NCBI RefSeq assembly: GCF_003054325.1
Contig: NZ_QBKU01000014.1
Coordinates: 29,203 to 93,202, forward strand
Length of the DNA: 64,000 nucleotides
Direction: 5' to 3'
From: Sulfitobacter mediterraneus
GTDB taxonomy: Bacteria; Pseudomonadota; Alphaproteobacteria; Rhodobacterales; Rhodobacteraceae
Positions 50,478 to 59,184 of the stretch are shown here, in pieces. Every line of letters begins with the position of its first letter. The stretch's first letter is position 1. Under the pieces are notes generated by a model, which was given only the letters and a program-made list of their open reading frames with translations, ran no database searches and was not told where the DNA came from. The position numbers and the translations under genes are program-made.

Positions 50478-53218
50478 TGAACAAACCCACCGACCTTTCC
50501 GCCACGACCTTTACCCTCAACGGGCAACCCGCCCAATGCCATCCCGCCCCCGGCCAACGACTGTCAGAGATGCTGCGCGAACAGCTTGATGCGCGGGATG
50601 TGAAAATAGGCTGCAACGCAGGCGATTGTGGTGCCTGTACCGTGCTGGTGGATGGCGCGCCCGTCTGTGCCTGCCTGATGCCTGCGCAACAGGCCGCCGG
50701 ACGCGCAGTGGAAACGCCTGCCGGACTACATGCCAATGATCCGGTCGCCCACGCCCTTGGCGAAAGCTTTCAAAACCATGGCGCGGCGCAATGCGGGATC
50801 TGCACGCCGGGGATGATGGCCTCTGCCGTTGCGCTGCTGCGGGCCAATCCACAGCCGACGGAAACGCAGGTACAGGATGCGCTTGGCGGGGTGCTATGCC
50901 GCTGCACGGGGTATCGCAAAATCATTGACGCTGTAATGGGTGCCCCTGCCATCACCCGCGCGGCGCAGGGCCATGCAGGCGACGCGATCCGCCGCCTCGA
51001 TGGCGCAGACAAGGTCGCAGGGCGCGAGGCTTTTGGCGACGATATCGCGCCGCCCGGCACGCTTGAGGTTCTGGTCATCCGTTCGCCCTTCCCCCGCGCC
51101 GGTTTCACCTTTGGCGATCTGGACGGATTTGTGGCCAACACCACCGGCGTTGAGGCTGTGCTGACCGCTGCTGATATCACAGGCCGCAACGTGTTTGGCG
51201 TCATTCCCCAATTTATGGACCAACCGGTTTTTGCCGAGGGCGAAACCCGGTTCCGGGGGGAGGCCGTCGCCGCCGTGATCGCCGCGCCCGAGGTGATCCG
51301 CACCTTTGACCCCGCGTCTTTCCCTGTGACATGGCAAGAGCGCCCCGCGAGCACCGATATCCATAATGCCCAAACAGACCGGGCTGCACAGCTGCACGAA
51401 GGCCGGGACAACAATGTGATGTGCGGCGGCTTTGTCGCCTGCGGTGATGCCAAGGCGGCGTTGGCCTCGGCGGACGTTTCTGTCACTGGCCATTACCAAA
51501 GCGGCTTTGTCGAACATGCCTATATTGAGCCAGAGGCCGGCTTCGCCCGCATGGATGGCGACCGTGTCGAAGTTTACGCCTGCACCCAGGCCCCCGTGAT
51601 GGACCTTGAGGCGCTTGAGATTATTCTTGGCTGGGATCGCAGCCGCATCCGCGTTGTGCCAACCGGCGTGGGCGGCGGGTTCGGGTCCAAGCTGGATATC
51701 TCCGTGCAGCCCTATCTGGCGATGGCCGCGATCAAAACCGGCAAACCCGTGCGCCTGACCTATTCGCGCAGTGAATCGATGCAAAGCACGACCAAGCGCC
51801 ACCCTTCTGACATCCGCCTGAGCATCGGCGCGGACCGCTCCGGCAAGATCACCGGCTATGACTTCTATGGCGAATTTGACACCGGCGCCTATGCCAGTTG
51901 GGGGCCGACCGTGGCCAACCGGGTGCCGGTGCATGCATCCGGCCCCTATAGCATCCCCAACTTTTGCGCCGAATCCAAAGGCATCCATACCAACAACCCG
52001 CCGTCGGGTGCCTTTCGCGGCTTTGGCGTGCCACAGGCCGCGATTGCACAGGAAAGTCTGTTTGACGTTCTGGCAGACAAACTCGGCCTCGATCCGCTGG
52101 AGTTCCGCATCCTCAACGCATTGGAAAACAACGCGCCCACCGTCTGCGGGCAGGTGTTTTCCCAAGGCGTAGGCATTCGCGCCTGTCTAGAGGCTTTGCG
52201 CCCCGCATGGGCCAAAGAACGCGGCGCGGCAGCAGCGTTTAACGCGGGCAATACCACTCTGAAACGCGGTGTTGGCATTGCGGCGGGCTGGTACGGCTGC
52301 GGCAACACCTCCCTGCCCAACCCATCCACCATCAAGGCAGGCATCCGCGCTGATGGCACGATCGTCCTGCATCAAGGCGCAATGGACATCGGTCAAGGCG
52401 CCAACACGGTGATCAGCCAATTGTTCGCCACCGCCCTAGGCGTGCCGGTCCATGCCCTGACCCTGATCGGCGCCGACACGGACGTGACGCCGGATGCGGG
52501 CAAAACCTCTGCCTCGCGGCAGACCTATGTCTCGGGCAATGCCGCGCGGCTCTCCGGCGCAGCGATGCGCGCGCAGATCCTTGAGCGGATGAATGTCGCC
52601 GAAGACGCCCAGCTTGAAATCGCAGATGGCATAATCCACGCCACAGACAACGCTGGCCGCCACAGCTTTGCCCTGTCATCCCTGTCCGCCGACGGCGAAG
52701 GCTACGTGCTGCGCTCAGAGGAAACCTATGATCCGCCTACCAAACCGCTGGATGAGAACGGTCAGGGCGCACCCTATGCCCAATTTGGATATGCCGCGCA
52801 TCTGGTGGTGGTTGAGGTCGATACTGCCTTTGGCACCGTCAAACCACTGCACTTTGTTGCCGCCCATGATGTTGGCAAGGCGATCAATCCGATGCTGGTT
52901 GAGGGACAGGTGCAGGGCGGCATTGCGCAGGGCCTCGGCATGGCCTTGATGGAAGAATACCTGCCCGGACGCACCGAGAACCTGCATGATTATCTGATCC
53001 CGACCATCGGTGACATGCCCCCCGTCGAGACCCTGATCATCGAAGAGCCGGACGCCCACGGGCCATACGGGGCCAAAGGGCTGGGCGAACATGTGCTGAT
53101 CCCGACCGCCCCCGCGATTCTGAACGCGATCCACAATGCAGCCGGTGTGCGCATCACCCAAGTTCCCGCAACCCCGGCCCGCGTCCGCGCCGCACTCAAG
53201 GCCAACTCCCATGACTGA
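50474..53218 (+). CDS. Fused [2Fe-2S]/molybdopterin hydroxylase subunit (candidate nicotinate dehydrogenase)
   Basis: A 914-residue fusion. Residues 1-160 form a CoxS-type iron-sulfur part: C47-x4-C52-x2-C55-x11-C67, then QCGICTPGM with LCRCTG. Residues about 165-914 form the molybdopterin subunit: GVGGGFGSKLD, SGAFRGFG, MDIGQGANTV and the catalytic-Glu motif GAKGLGE near the C-terminus. Such enzymes hydroxylate N-heterocycles with water. Small and large subunits are usually separate. The start is GTG 50474 or ATG 50477. The next gene begins inside its last codons. Context points to nicotinate or a related ring as substrate. No XdhC-type maturation gene is nearby. Confidence 0.88.
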   Translation: MMNKPTDLSATTFTLNGQPAQCHPAPGQRLSEMLREQLDARDVKIGCNAGDCGACTVLVDGAPVCACLMPAQQAAGRAVETPAGLHANDPVAHALGESFQNHGAAQCGICTPGMMASAVALLRANPQPTETQVQDALGGVLCRCTGYRKIIDAVMGAPAITRAAQGHAGDAIRRLDGADKVAGREAFGDDIAPPGTLEVLVIRSPFPRAGFTFGDLDGFVANTTGVEAVLTAADITGRNVFGVIPQFMDQPVFAEGETRFRGEAVAAVIAAPEVIRTFDPASFPVTWQERPASTDIHNAQTDRAAQLHEGRDNNVMCGGFVACGDAKAALASADVSVTGHYQSGFVEHAYIEPEAGFARMDGDRVEVYACTQAPVMDLEALEIILGWDRSRIRVVPTGVGGGFGSKLDISVQPYLAMAAIKTGKPVRLTYSRSESMQSTTKRHPSDIRLSIGADRSGKITGYDFYGEFDTGAYASWGPTVANRVPVHASGPYSIPNFCAESKGIHTNNPPSGAFRGFGVPQAAIAQESLFDVLADKLGLDPLEFRILNALENNAPTVCGQVFSQGVGIRACLEALRPAWAKERGAAAAFNAGNTTLKRGVGIAAGWYGCGNTSLPNPSTIKAGIRADGTIVLHQGAMDIGQGANTVISQLFATALGVPVHALTLIGADTDVTPDAGKTSASRQTYVSGNAARLSGAAMRAQILERMNVAEDAQLEIADGIIHATDNAGRHSFALSSLSADGEGYVLRSEETYDPPTKPLDENGQGAPYAQFGYAAHLVVVEVDTAFGTVKPLHFVAAHDVGKAINPMLVEGQVQGGIAQGLGMALMEEYLPGRTENLHDYLIPTIGDMPPVETLIIEEPDAHGPYGAKGLGEHVLIPTAPAILNAIHNAAGVRITQVPATPARVRAALKANSHD

Positions 53219-54698
53219 ACGCGCCAAACCCGAAAAGATCCGCTGTGACGCCTGCCCGGTGATGTGCTACATCGCTGATGGCAAAATTGGCGCCTGTGAC
53301 CGCTATGCCAACCACGGCGGTGATCTGGTGCGGCTTGATGCGCTGACCATCATCGAAGGCACGGATCAGAAACTGGTGCCATTCCTGTCGGACACACCCG
53401 CCGATGAATGGGACGGCAATATCGTCAAGGGCGACCGCCCCTTTGTCACCGCTGTTGGCGCTGGTACCACCTATCCCGATTACAAGCCCGCGCCCTTTAT
53501 TGTCAGTCAGGACATTGAAGGCGTCGATATGGTGACCGTTGTGACCGAAGGCATCTTTTCCTACTGCGGCGTCAAGGTGAAGATCGACACCGACCGCCAC
53601 ATCGGCCACGAACGTGATGTGGTGCGGGTCGATGGCGAGCCGATTGGCCATGTGATGACCTCTGAATATGGCTCCAAGATGCTGTCCCTCGGCGGGGTCG
53701 AACATCTGACCGGCGGCACCAAGAAAGAAGGCCGCGTGACCTGCGATGCCCTGCTCAAGCTGTGCAACCGCGAACCTGTCGAAATGGTCATTGGTGAGGA
53801 CGACCACGCCACCACCCTTGTGGTCGAGGCTGGCAAAGCGCCGGTGATCAACGGCCTGCCGGAAAAGCTGATGCGGGTTGGCTGTGGCTCTGCGACCATC
53901 GGGATGTTTGCCAAACAATGGCTGTCACATGCCGACGATGTGGTGGTGGTCGATGACCATATCACCGGCGTGTTGTCCGAACATCAGGCGGGCAAGGAAC
54001 TCGATGTGCCGCCCACCGGCATCAAGATCCTTGGCCGCCGCTCCACCCCCGGACGTTACTTTCAGGTCGCCGAGCCCGGCACCGGCTGGGGCGGCACCGA
54101 TATCGAAGATCCGCTTGCGATCCTTGGCCCCTTCAACCCCAAGGTGGCATGGGCGGGCCAGCGCCTGTTGATGGTCTCCACCACCGGCGAACAATCGGGC
54201 TATTACGAACTGGACACCGATCTGGTCCCGCAACCCGCCACGATGCCGGATGCCTTGCGGGCCTCTTGCGACCTGATTGCGGAAAACTGCGAGCCCTCGA
54301 TCTGTTCAGTGCTGTTCATGGGCGGCGCCGGCGGCAGCCTGCGGGCGGGCGTCACAGAAAACCCCGTGCGCCTGACCCGTTCGGTCAAAGACGCGCTGAC
54401 CCATGTGTCCTGCGGCGGCGCGGAGGCCTATGTCTGGCCCGGCGGGGGCATCACGGTGATGGTGGATGTGATGGACATGCCCACCGGATCCTTTGGTTAC
54501 GTGCCCACGCCCGCCTTGGTCGCGCCCATCGAATTTTCCCTGCGGGTCAGCGACTACGCCACCCTTGGCGGCCATATGAGTGAGGTCAAACCCGTGTCCT
54601 CCGTCACCGGCGACACCCGCAAGGTCAAACCAGAGGCGCACGGACATGACCCGATGGCGCATACCAATTACCGCTGGGCCAAGGGCGACAAATCCTGA
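53211..54698 (+). CDS. hnr: 6-hydroxynicotinate reductase-like protein
   Basis: A 495-residue protein. An N-terminal ferredoxin-like cluster site, C12-x2-C15-x3-C19-x9-C29 (CDACPVMCYIADGKIGAC), precedes a large alpha/beta body with VGAGTTYPDYKPAPFIVSQDIEGVDMVTVVTEGIFSYCGVKVKIDTD and Gly-rich loops (FMGGAGGSLRAGVT). I recognise it as the family annotated 6-hydroxynicotinate reductase, which in Eubacterium barkeri reduces 6-hydroxynicotinate to 1,4,5,6-tetrahydro-6-oxonicotinate with reduced ferredoxin. Its ATG overlaps the hydroxylase end by eight bases; the UPF0280 gene overlaps its stop. Identification is from memory of the family, supported by the enamidase nearby. Confidence 0.8.
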   Translation: MTERAKPEKIRCDACPVMCYIADGKIGACDRYANHGGDLVRLDALTIIEGTDQKLVPFLSDTPADEWDGNIVKGDRPFVTAVGAGTTYPDYKPAPFIVSQDIEGVDMVTVVTEGIFSYCGVKVKIDTDRHIGHERDVVRVDGEPIGHVMTSEYGSKMLSLGGVEHLTGGTKKEGRVTCDALLKLCNREPVEMVIGEDDHATTLVVEAGKAPVINGLPEKLMRVGCGSATIGMFAKQWLSHADDVVVVDDHITGVLSEHQAGKELDVPPTGIKILGRRSTPGRYFQVAEPGTGWGGTDIEDPLAILGPFNPKVAWAGQRLLMVSTTGEQSGYYELDTDLVPQPATMPDALRASCDLIAENCEPSICSVLFMGGAGGSLRAGVTENPVRLTRSVKDALTHVSCGGAEAYVWPGGGITVMVDVMDMPTGSFGYVPTPALVAPIEFSLRVSDYATLGGHMSEVKPVSSVTGDTRKVKPEAHGHDPMAHTNYRWAKGDKS

Positions 54699-55558
54699 TG
54701 GGCCCGCAAGCCCAGCTTTTGCACGGGGGCACCCGTCTGCACCTGCAACACGGGCCGATTGACCTGATCATCGGGGCGGATGGGGATCGCCCCGCCGCCT
54801 TTGCCGCCGCGCAGGCCCGCTTTGCCACTGTGCTGGATGAACTGGTGCAAGAACTGCCCGCTTTGCGCCAACCGCTGTCCACGGACACCCGCGCGCCCGC
54901 CGGGGCCATCGCCCGCAAAATGCAGCGCGCTGCCCATCCTTATGCGGCGGAAGGTTTCGTCACCCCCATGGCGGCGGTGGCCGGCGCGGTCGCCGATACC
55001 GTCCTGCACGCCATTTGCGCCGCCACGCCTCTGACCCGTGCCTATGTGAACAACGGCGGCGACATTGCCCTGCACCTGACAACAGGGCAGCATTTCACCT
55101 CTGCCATGTCCGGCCATAACGGCGCTGATCTGGGCCGCATCGCAATCCCCCATGACAGCCCTGTGCGGGGGATCGCCACCAGTGGCCGCCATGGCCGCAG
55201 CCTGAGCCTCGGCATCGCCGACAGCGTCACCGTGCTGGCCCGCACCGCCGCCGAGGCCGATGTGGCCGCAACGATGATCGCCAACGCCGTGGATCTGCCC
55301 GGCCATCCCGCAATCACCCGCACCCCGGCTTGTTCCCTTGATGACAACAGTGACCTTGGCGATATGCCTGTGGTCACCCATTGCGGCACCTTACCCGCAA
55401 CAGACCGCCGCTTGGCGCTTGAACAGGGACGCAAACGCGCCGATGATCTGATCCAAAAGGGCCGCATTCTGGGTGCCGCCCTGTTTCTGCAAGGCGACAA
55501 CCGCAACTGCGGCACCCCCCTTGCCAATCTCAGCATAAGGACCGCTGAACATGCCTGA
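54698..55558 (+). CDS. UPF0280 family protein (ApbE-like fold)
   Basis: A 286-residue soluble protein with the UPF0280 signature GFVTPMAAVAGAVADTVL and AYVNNGGDIALHL, a Gly-Gly-Asp turn resembling that of ApbE flavin transferases. The function of UPF0280 is not known; a role in flavin handling or maturation of a partner enzyme is only a suggestion. The start codon overlaps the reductase stop by one base (TGATG), and the next gene starts eight bases before its stop, so it is firmly in the operon. Confidence 0.8.
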   Translation: MGPQAQLLHGGTRLHLQHGPIDLIIGADGDRPAAFAAAQARFATVLDELVQELPALRQPLSTDTRAPAGAIARKMQRAAHPYAAEGFVTPMAAVAGAVADTVLHAICAATPLTRAYVNNGGDIALHLTTGQHFTSAMSGHNGADLGRIAIPHDSPVRGIATSGRHGRSLSLGIADSVTVLARTAAEADVAATMIANAVDLPGHPAITRTPACSLDDNSDLGDMPVVTHCGTLPATDRRLALEQGRKRADDLIQKGRILGAALFLQGDNRNCGTPLANLSIRTAEHA

Positions 55559-56132
55559 CGTTATCCTGCGCAAAACCAGCCGCGTGATCGAAGAGATCTT
55601 TCACGAAGGCGGCCCTGTGCCTGCCAAACCCCTCAAACGCGCCGCTGTGATGGCGGTGATCAAAAACCCCTTTGCCGGACGCTACGAGCCGGACATCCAA
55701 CCCTTTATGGAGGATCTCAAACCGCTCGGCCTGTCGATGGCAGAAAAGCTGGTGGAGATGCTTGGCGGTGCGGACCAGATCGAAGGTTACGGCAAGGCGG
55801 CCCTGATCGGCGCAGACGGAGAGTTGGAGCATGGCGCACTTTGGCACGCACCGGGCGGCTATGCGATGCGCGAGCTGCTGGATGGATCGAATGCGATCGT
55901 CCCCTCCACCAAGAAGGTCGGCGGCGTTGGCGCACGGCTCGATGTGCCGATCACCCATATCAACGCATCTTACGTGCGCAGCCATTTTGACAGCATGGAA
56001 GTGGGCCTCAACGACGCCCCCCGCGCCGATGAAATGATGCTTATTCTGGTGATGACCACAGGCGCACGTATTCACAACCGCGCTGGCGGATTGGCCGCCG
56101 CAGATATCAAAGGGGAGGACGGATTGAGATGA
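55551..56132 (+). CDS. DUF1185 (amino acid synthesis family) protein, copy A
   Basis: A 193-residue protein of the DUF1185 family. Conserved pieces: VIKNPFAGRYEPDIQPFM, GYGKAALIGADGELEHGALWHAPGG, STKKVGGVGARLDVPITHINASYVRSHFDSMEVGLNDAPRADEMM. The many conserved His, Asp and Arg residues suggest an enzyme, but the reaction is unknown. It is paralogous to the next gene, with which it overlaps by four bases. Placement after the reductase suggests a step on, or processing of, the reduced ring or its product. Confidence 0.85.
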   Translation: MPDVILRKTSRVIEEIFHEGGPVPAKPLKRAAVMAVIKNPFAGRYEPDIQPFMEDLKPLGLSMAEKLVEMLGGADQIEGYGKAALIGADGELEHGALWHAPGGYAMRELLDGSNAIVPSTKKVGGVGARLDVPITHINASYVRSHFDSMEVGLNDAPRADEMMLILVMTTGARIHNRAGGLAAADIKGEDGLR

Positions 56133-56713
56133 CCGCCAAGATCCGCAAAATAGCCGTCAACGTCGAAGAAACCCACAGCGAGATGGGCCGCCCCATCGCG
56201 CCGCCCACCCGCAAGGCTGTCGCCGTTGCAGTGATCGAAAACCCCTTTGCCGGGGTTTACCAAGAAGACCTCGCCGCTCTGATGGACATCGGCGCAGAAC
56301 TGGGTGCACTTTTGGGGGAAAAATGTGTCGCCGCCCTCGGCATCACGCCCGCTCAGGCGCAAAGCTACGGCAAATCCGCCATGGTTGGCGAAAACGGTGA
56401 GCTGGAACATGCCGCAGCAATCCTGCACCCGAAACTGGGCGCACCGCTGCGCAATGCCGTCGAAAAAGGCGCGGCTCTGGTGGCTTCGTCCAAGAAGATG
56501 GGCAGCCCCGGTCAGGTGCTGGACGTGCCGCTGGGCCATAAAGACGCCGCCTATGTGCGCAGCCACTTTGACGGGATCGAGGTCTGCCTCAATGACGCCC
56601 CCCGCGCCAATGAGATCATGGTCGCCGTGGCCGTCACCGACAGCGGCCGCCCCCTGCCCCGCGTTGGCGGGCTGACCCATGATGAGGCCGAAGGCAAAGA
56701 CGGGTTGCGTTGA
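56129..56713 (+). CDS. DUF1185 protein, copy B
   Basis: A 194-residue paralog of the preceding gene. Shared blocks: VIENPFAGVYQEDL, SYGKSAMVGENGELEHAA, SSKKMGSPGQVLDVPLGHKDAAYVRSHFDGIEVCLNDAPRANEIM. The block around YVRSHFD and LNDAPRA is nearly identical between the two, while the middle differs, as in two subunits of one complex or two enzymes on related substrates. It is the last gene of the operon and is followed by a hairpin. Confidence 0.85.
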   Translation: MTAKIRKIAVNVEETHSEMGRPIAPPTRKAVAVAVIENPFAGVYQEDLAALMDIGAELGALLGEKCVAALGITPAQAQSYGKSAMVGENGELEHAAAILHPKLGAPLRNAVEKGAALVASSKKMGSPGQVLDVPLGHKDAAYVRSHFDGIEVCLNDAPRANEIMVAVAVTDSGRPLPRVGGLTHDEAEGKDGLR

Positions 56714-56718
56714 ATGAA

Positions 56719-56741
56719 GTGGGCAGGTTTTTCCTGCCCAC
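56719..56741. terminator. Hairpin ending the hydroxylase operon
   Basis: A perfect 9-base stem, GTGGGCAGG (56719-56727) with CCTGCCCAC (56733-56741), and a TTTTT loop, between two convergent genes, so it could act on both strands. Confidence 0.6.
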
Positions 56742-56748
56742 CATGTAT

Positions 56749-57276
56749 TCAAACAGCAAACTCCTGAAACAGGTATCCGCCCTCATAAACCTTGGTGGAC
56801 CGATGCCGCAGTTTTGGCGCCTCTGCGTCATCCCCAAACAGCCGCACACCTCCGCCCAATATGATCGGTGCACGCTTCAGCCGTAACAAATCAATCGCAC
56901 CAAGCGCCAACAACGCCCCGGCAAAGGCTCCGCCGCCACAGAGGTAAATCGGCCCACTTGCAGAGGCTTTGAGATGATCAAGCTGCGCTTTCAAATCCCC
57001 TTGCATCTGGGTCACATCGCCTTGATCGGGTAGAGCGATCTGCTTTGAGAACACATAAGTTTGCATATGGGGATAAGGGTTTTGCCCCGGCGCCAGACCA
57101 AAGCGATAACCAAACTCATAGGTGCCCCGCCCCATGATCGCCACGCCGTAGCTGTTCAGCCGCGCGGTGTAGTTTTCAACCACATCATCCGCATGGGCAA
57201 AGCGGCTGATGTCCCCGTCAGGACCGGAAATATAGCCGTCAACAGAGACGGCAACGTCATAAATAATAGGATGCAT
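56749..57276 (-). CDS. Dihydrofolate reductase-family (RibD C-terminal-like) protein
   Basis: A 175-residue protein with the RibD_C/DHFR-like pattern: VAVSVDGYISGPDGDISRF, VAIMGRGTYEFGYRFG, then IYLCGGGAFAGALLALGAIDLLRLKRAPIILGGGVRLFG. Such small stand-alone reductases bind NADPH; their substrates are mostly unknown. The ATG has GGAG upstream. It converges on the DUF1185 genes and is divergent from the MarR gene. Whether it belongs to the heterocycle pathway is uncertain. Confidence 0.85.
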   Translation of the reverse strand: MHPIIYDVAVSVDGYISGPDGDISRFAHADDVVENYTARLNSYGVAIMGRGTYEFGYRFGLAPGQNPYPHMQTYVFSKQIALPDQGDVTQMQGDLKAQLDHLKASASGPIYLCGGGAFAGALLALGAIDLLRLKRAPIILGGGVRLFGDDAEAPKLRHRSTKVYEGGYLFQEFAV

Positions 57277-57450
57277 GGAATGCTCCGTGAATAAATACCA
57301 ATTGGCCGCAAGGGCCGGTTCTTACTGGTACTTACTTGATCACTGGCAGGGCACTCCTTTGTTGTGCTGGGTATCGCAAATCACGCAGGCAGGGTCAAAT
57401 CCACCCCATTCCCCGTTGTGCATCACTTCGTGCCTGCGGTATGAACCCTC

Positions 57451-57891
57451 ATGACCCAAACTGCCCCTGCCCCCAGCGAAACTGCTTATATCCTCGAAGA
57501 TCAGGTGGGCTATCTGCTGCGTCTGGCCAGCCAGCGGCACGCGGCGATCTTTCAAAAGCATGCGGTGCAAAACCTGACGCCGACCCAGTTCACCACCTTG
57601 CTGCGCGTGGCCGAACAGGGGGATGTGTCGCAAAACCATCTGGGGCGTCTTGCGGCGATGGATGTGGCAACGATCAAAGGGGTGGTGGACCGGCTCAAGG
57701 CCAAAGGGCTGATGCAATCACGCCCCGATCAGGTCGACAAACGCCGCTCTATTATTTCGCTCACGGACAAGGGCGCGGATCTGATTGACGATCTCAAACA
57801 GACCGGCCTGATCATCACCGAAGACACGCTTGCGCCGCTGACCGCACAGGAACGGCGCACGCTGGCCAACCTGTTGCGCAAGATATCCTAG
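57451..57891 (+). CDS. MarR-family transcriptional regulator
   Basis: A 146-residue MarR protein: YLLRLASQRHAAIFQKHAVQNLTPTQFTTLLRVAEQGDVSQNHLGRLAAMDVATIKGVVDRLKAKGLMQSRPDQVDKRRSIISLTDKG shows the winged helix and the wing DKRR motif. MarR proteins often repress aromatic and nicotinate catabolism (NicR type). Its stop shares a CTAG with that of the enamidase gene on the other strand. It is the only repressor-type gene inside the heterocycle region and so the first candidate for binding the TTTGTATACAAA sites; no such site was seen before its own start. Confidence 0.92.
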   Translation: MTQTAPAPSETAYILEDQVGYLLRLASQRHAAIFQKHAVQNLTPTQFTTLLRVAEQGDVSQNHLGRLAAMDVATIKGVVDRLKAKGLMQSRPDQVDKRRSIISLTDKGADLIDDLKQTGLIITEDTLAPLTAQERRTLANLLRKIS

Positions 57892-59054
57892 TCCGAAACA
57901 ACCTCGGGCAATCTATCCGCTGGCGGGGTATTGCGGCTGCGTTCGCTGCGCACGACCCCATCAATAATCGTCATGCCAACCCCCGGCAGATTGCCCAGTT
58001 GCACCGATTCCAGCATATTCTTGCCCGGCGCATGTTGCGCCTGATCCAGCAGCACAAAATCCGCGCACATGCCGGCCTCGATCAATCCGGTATCCAGTTT
58101 ACGCTGGCGCGATGTGTTGCCATTGCCAAAGCAAAACGCCAGTTCTGCCGGCATATCCCCAAGCGAAGACAACATCGCAATCATCCGCAAAATGCCCAGC
58201 GGCTGCACCCCCGATCCCGCTGGCCCGTCGGTGCCAAGGATCACCTGATCCAGCTTGCCCAACTCGCGTGCAGTGTTCAGCGTCAGTAGCGCCGCGCGTT
58301 CATTGCCGTTGTGCACAATCTCAAGCGCCGCTTTGCAGCTTTCGCATAGGCAAATAATCTGATCATCTGGCAAGGCCGAATGCCCGCCGTTGATATGGCC
58401 CACAACATCGGTCCCGGTTTCCAGCACCATATCGGCATCGATCAAACCTGATCCGGGGATCGACGGACCGCCCGTGTGAATCGTGCTTTGAATGCCATAT
58501 TTGCGCGCCCAAGAGACCATCTGCTGTGCGGTCTTCCCGTCCTTGACCGTGCCAAGACCCACCTCGCCCAGCAGCTTGACCCCGGCATCGGCCAGATCCT
58601 TGAAATCTTCCTCGACCATGCCATGTTCGATCACCGGCGCACCGGCATGCACCTTGACCCCGGAGGGACGAAAATTTTCGTACCAACGCTGTGAAGCAAT
58701 CGCCATTGCCTTGAGGCCGACCACATCCTTGGGCCGCCCCGGCATATGCACCTCGCCCGCCGAGATCAGCGTGGTCACTCCGCCATGCAGCGTGCTGTCA
58801 ATCCAATGAAGCTGCTGTTGGCGCGGGGTGTAATCGCCAACAACCGGGTGAATGTGGCTGTCGATCAAACCAGGGGCCAGCGTCACGCCGTGGGCATCCA
58901 CTGTTGTCGTCGCCCCTTCACAATCAAGATCCTTTTCTTTGCCCCATGCAGAAATCTTGCCATCAATCGCAATCAGACAATCCCCGTCAAAGATCGGTTC
59001 TTCGAGTTTTCCCGACAGGATCTGCCCGATATTCTTGATCACCAACTTGTCCAT
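57888..59054 (-). CDS. ena: Enamidase-like amidohydrolase
   Basis: A 388-residue amidohydrolase-superfamily enzyme. H67-x-H69 metal motif (GLIDSHIHP), then YTPRQQQLHWIDSTLHGGVTTLISAGEVHMPGRPKDVVG, GEVGLGTVKDG, STIHTGGPSIPGS, GHINGGHSALP and ILGTDGPAGSG, and the end RSRNTPPA. These match my recollection of Eubacterium barkeri enamidase, which opens tetrahydro-6-oxonicotinate to 2-formylglutarate plus ammonia. The ATG at 59054 has GGAGGA six bases before and gives the family length. An operator-like palindrome overlaps its likely -10. Confidence 0.85.
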   Translation of the reverse strand: MDKLVIKNIGQILSGKLEEPIFDGDCLIAIDGKISAWGKEKDLDCEGATTTVDAHGVTLAPGLIDSHIHPVVGDYTPRQQQLHWIDSTLHGGVTTLISAGEVHMPGRPKDVVGLKAMAIASQRWYENFRPSGVKVHAGAPVIEHGMVEEDFKDLADAGVKLLGEVGLGTVKDGKTAQQMVSWARKYGIQSTIHTGGPSIPGSGLIDADMVLETGTDVVGHINGGHSALPDDQIICLCESCKAALEIVHNGNERAALLTLNTARELGKLDQVILGTDGPAGSGVQPLGILRMIAMLSSLGDMPAELAFCFGNGNTSRQRKLDTGLIEAGMCADFVLLDQAQHAPGKNMLESVQLGNLPGVGMTIIDGVVRSERSRNTPPADRLPEVVSD

Positions 59055-59083
59055 GAACCGTCCTCCAACATGCGTTCTTATTG

Positions 59084-59095
59084 TTAGTATACGAA
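59084..59095. promoter_or_regulatory. Operator-like palindrome before the enamidase gene
   Basis: TTAGTATACGAA, 10 of 12 bases matching TTTGTATACAAA, with the GTATAC core intact. On the minus strand it overlaps a possible -10 TATACT (59086-59091), 19 bases from TTGACG (59111-59116). It is 30 bases before the enamidase ATG. Confidence 0.5.
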
Positions 59096-59154
59096 TATTT
59101 CGCGGTTCGCCGTCAAGGGCGATTATCCCCTGCCCTGCCGAAATCAGCCCCGTG

Positions 59155-59183
59155 TTGACAGCCGCATGTCGCTCCGCTATTTC
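59155..59183 (+). promoter_or_regulatory. Sigma-70-type promoter of the ferredoxin-NADP reductase gene
   Basis: TTGACA (59155-59160), 17-base spacer, TATTTC (59178-59183), with the perfect operator-like palindrome starting two bases later, the same arrangement as at the hydroxylase operon. Confidence 0.5.
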
Positions 59184-59184
59184 G

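Noticed and set aside
50894..52165. Open frame of 423 codons on the minus strand
   Set aside because: Antisense to the molybdenum hydroxylase, which has clear catalytic motifs; a shadow.
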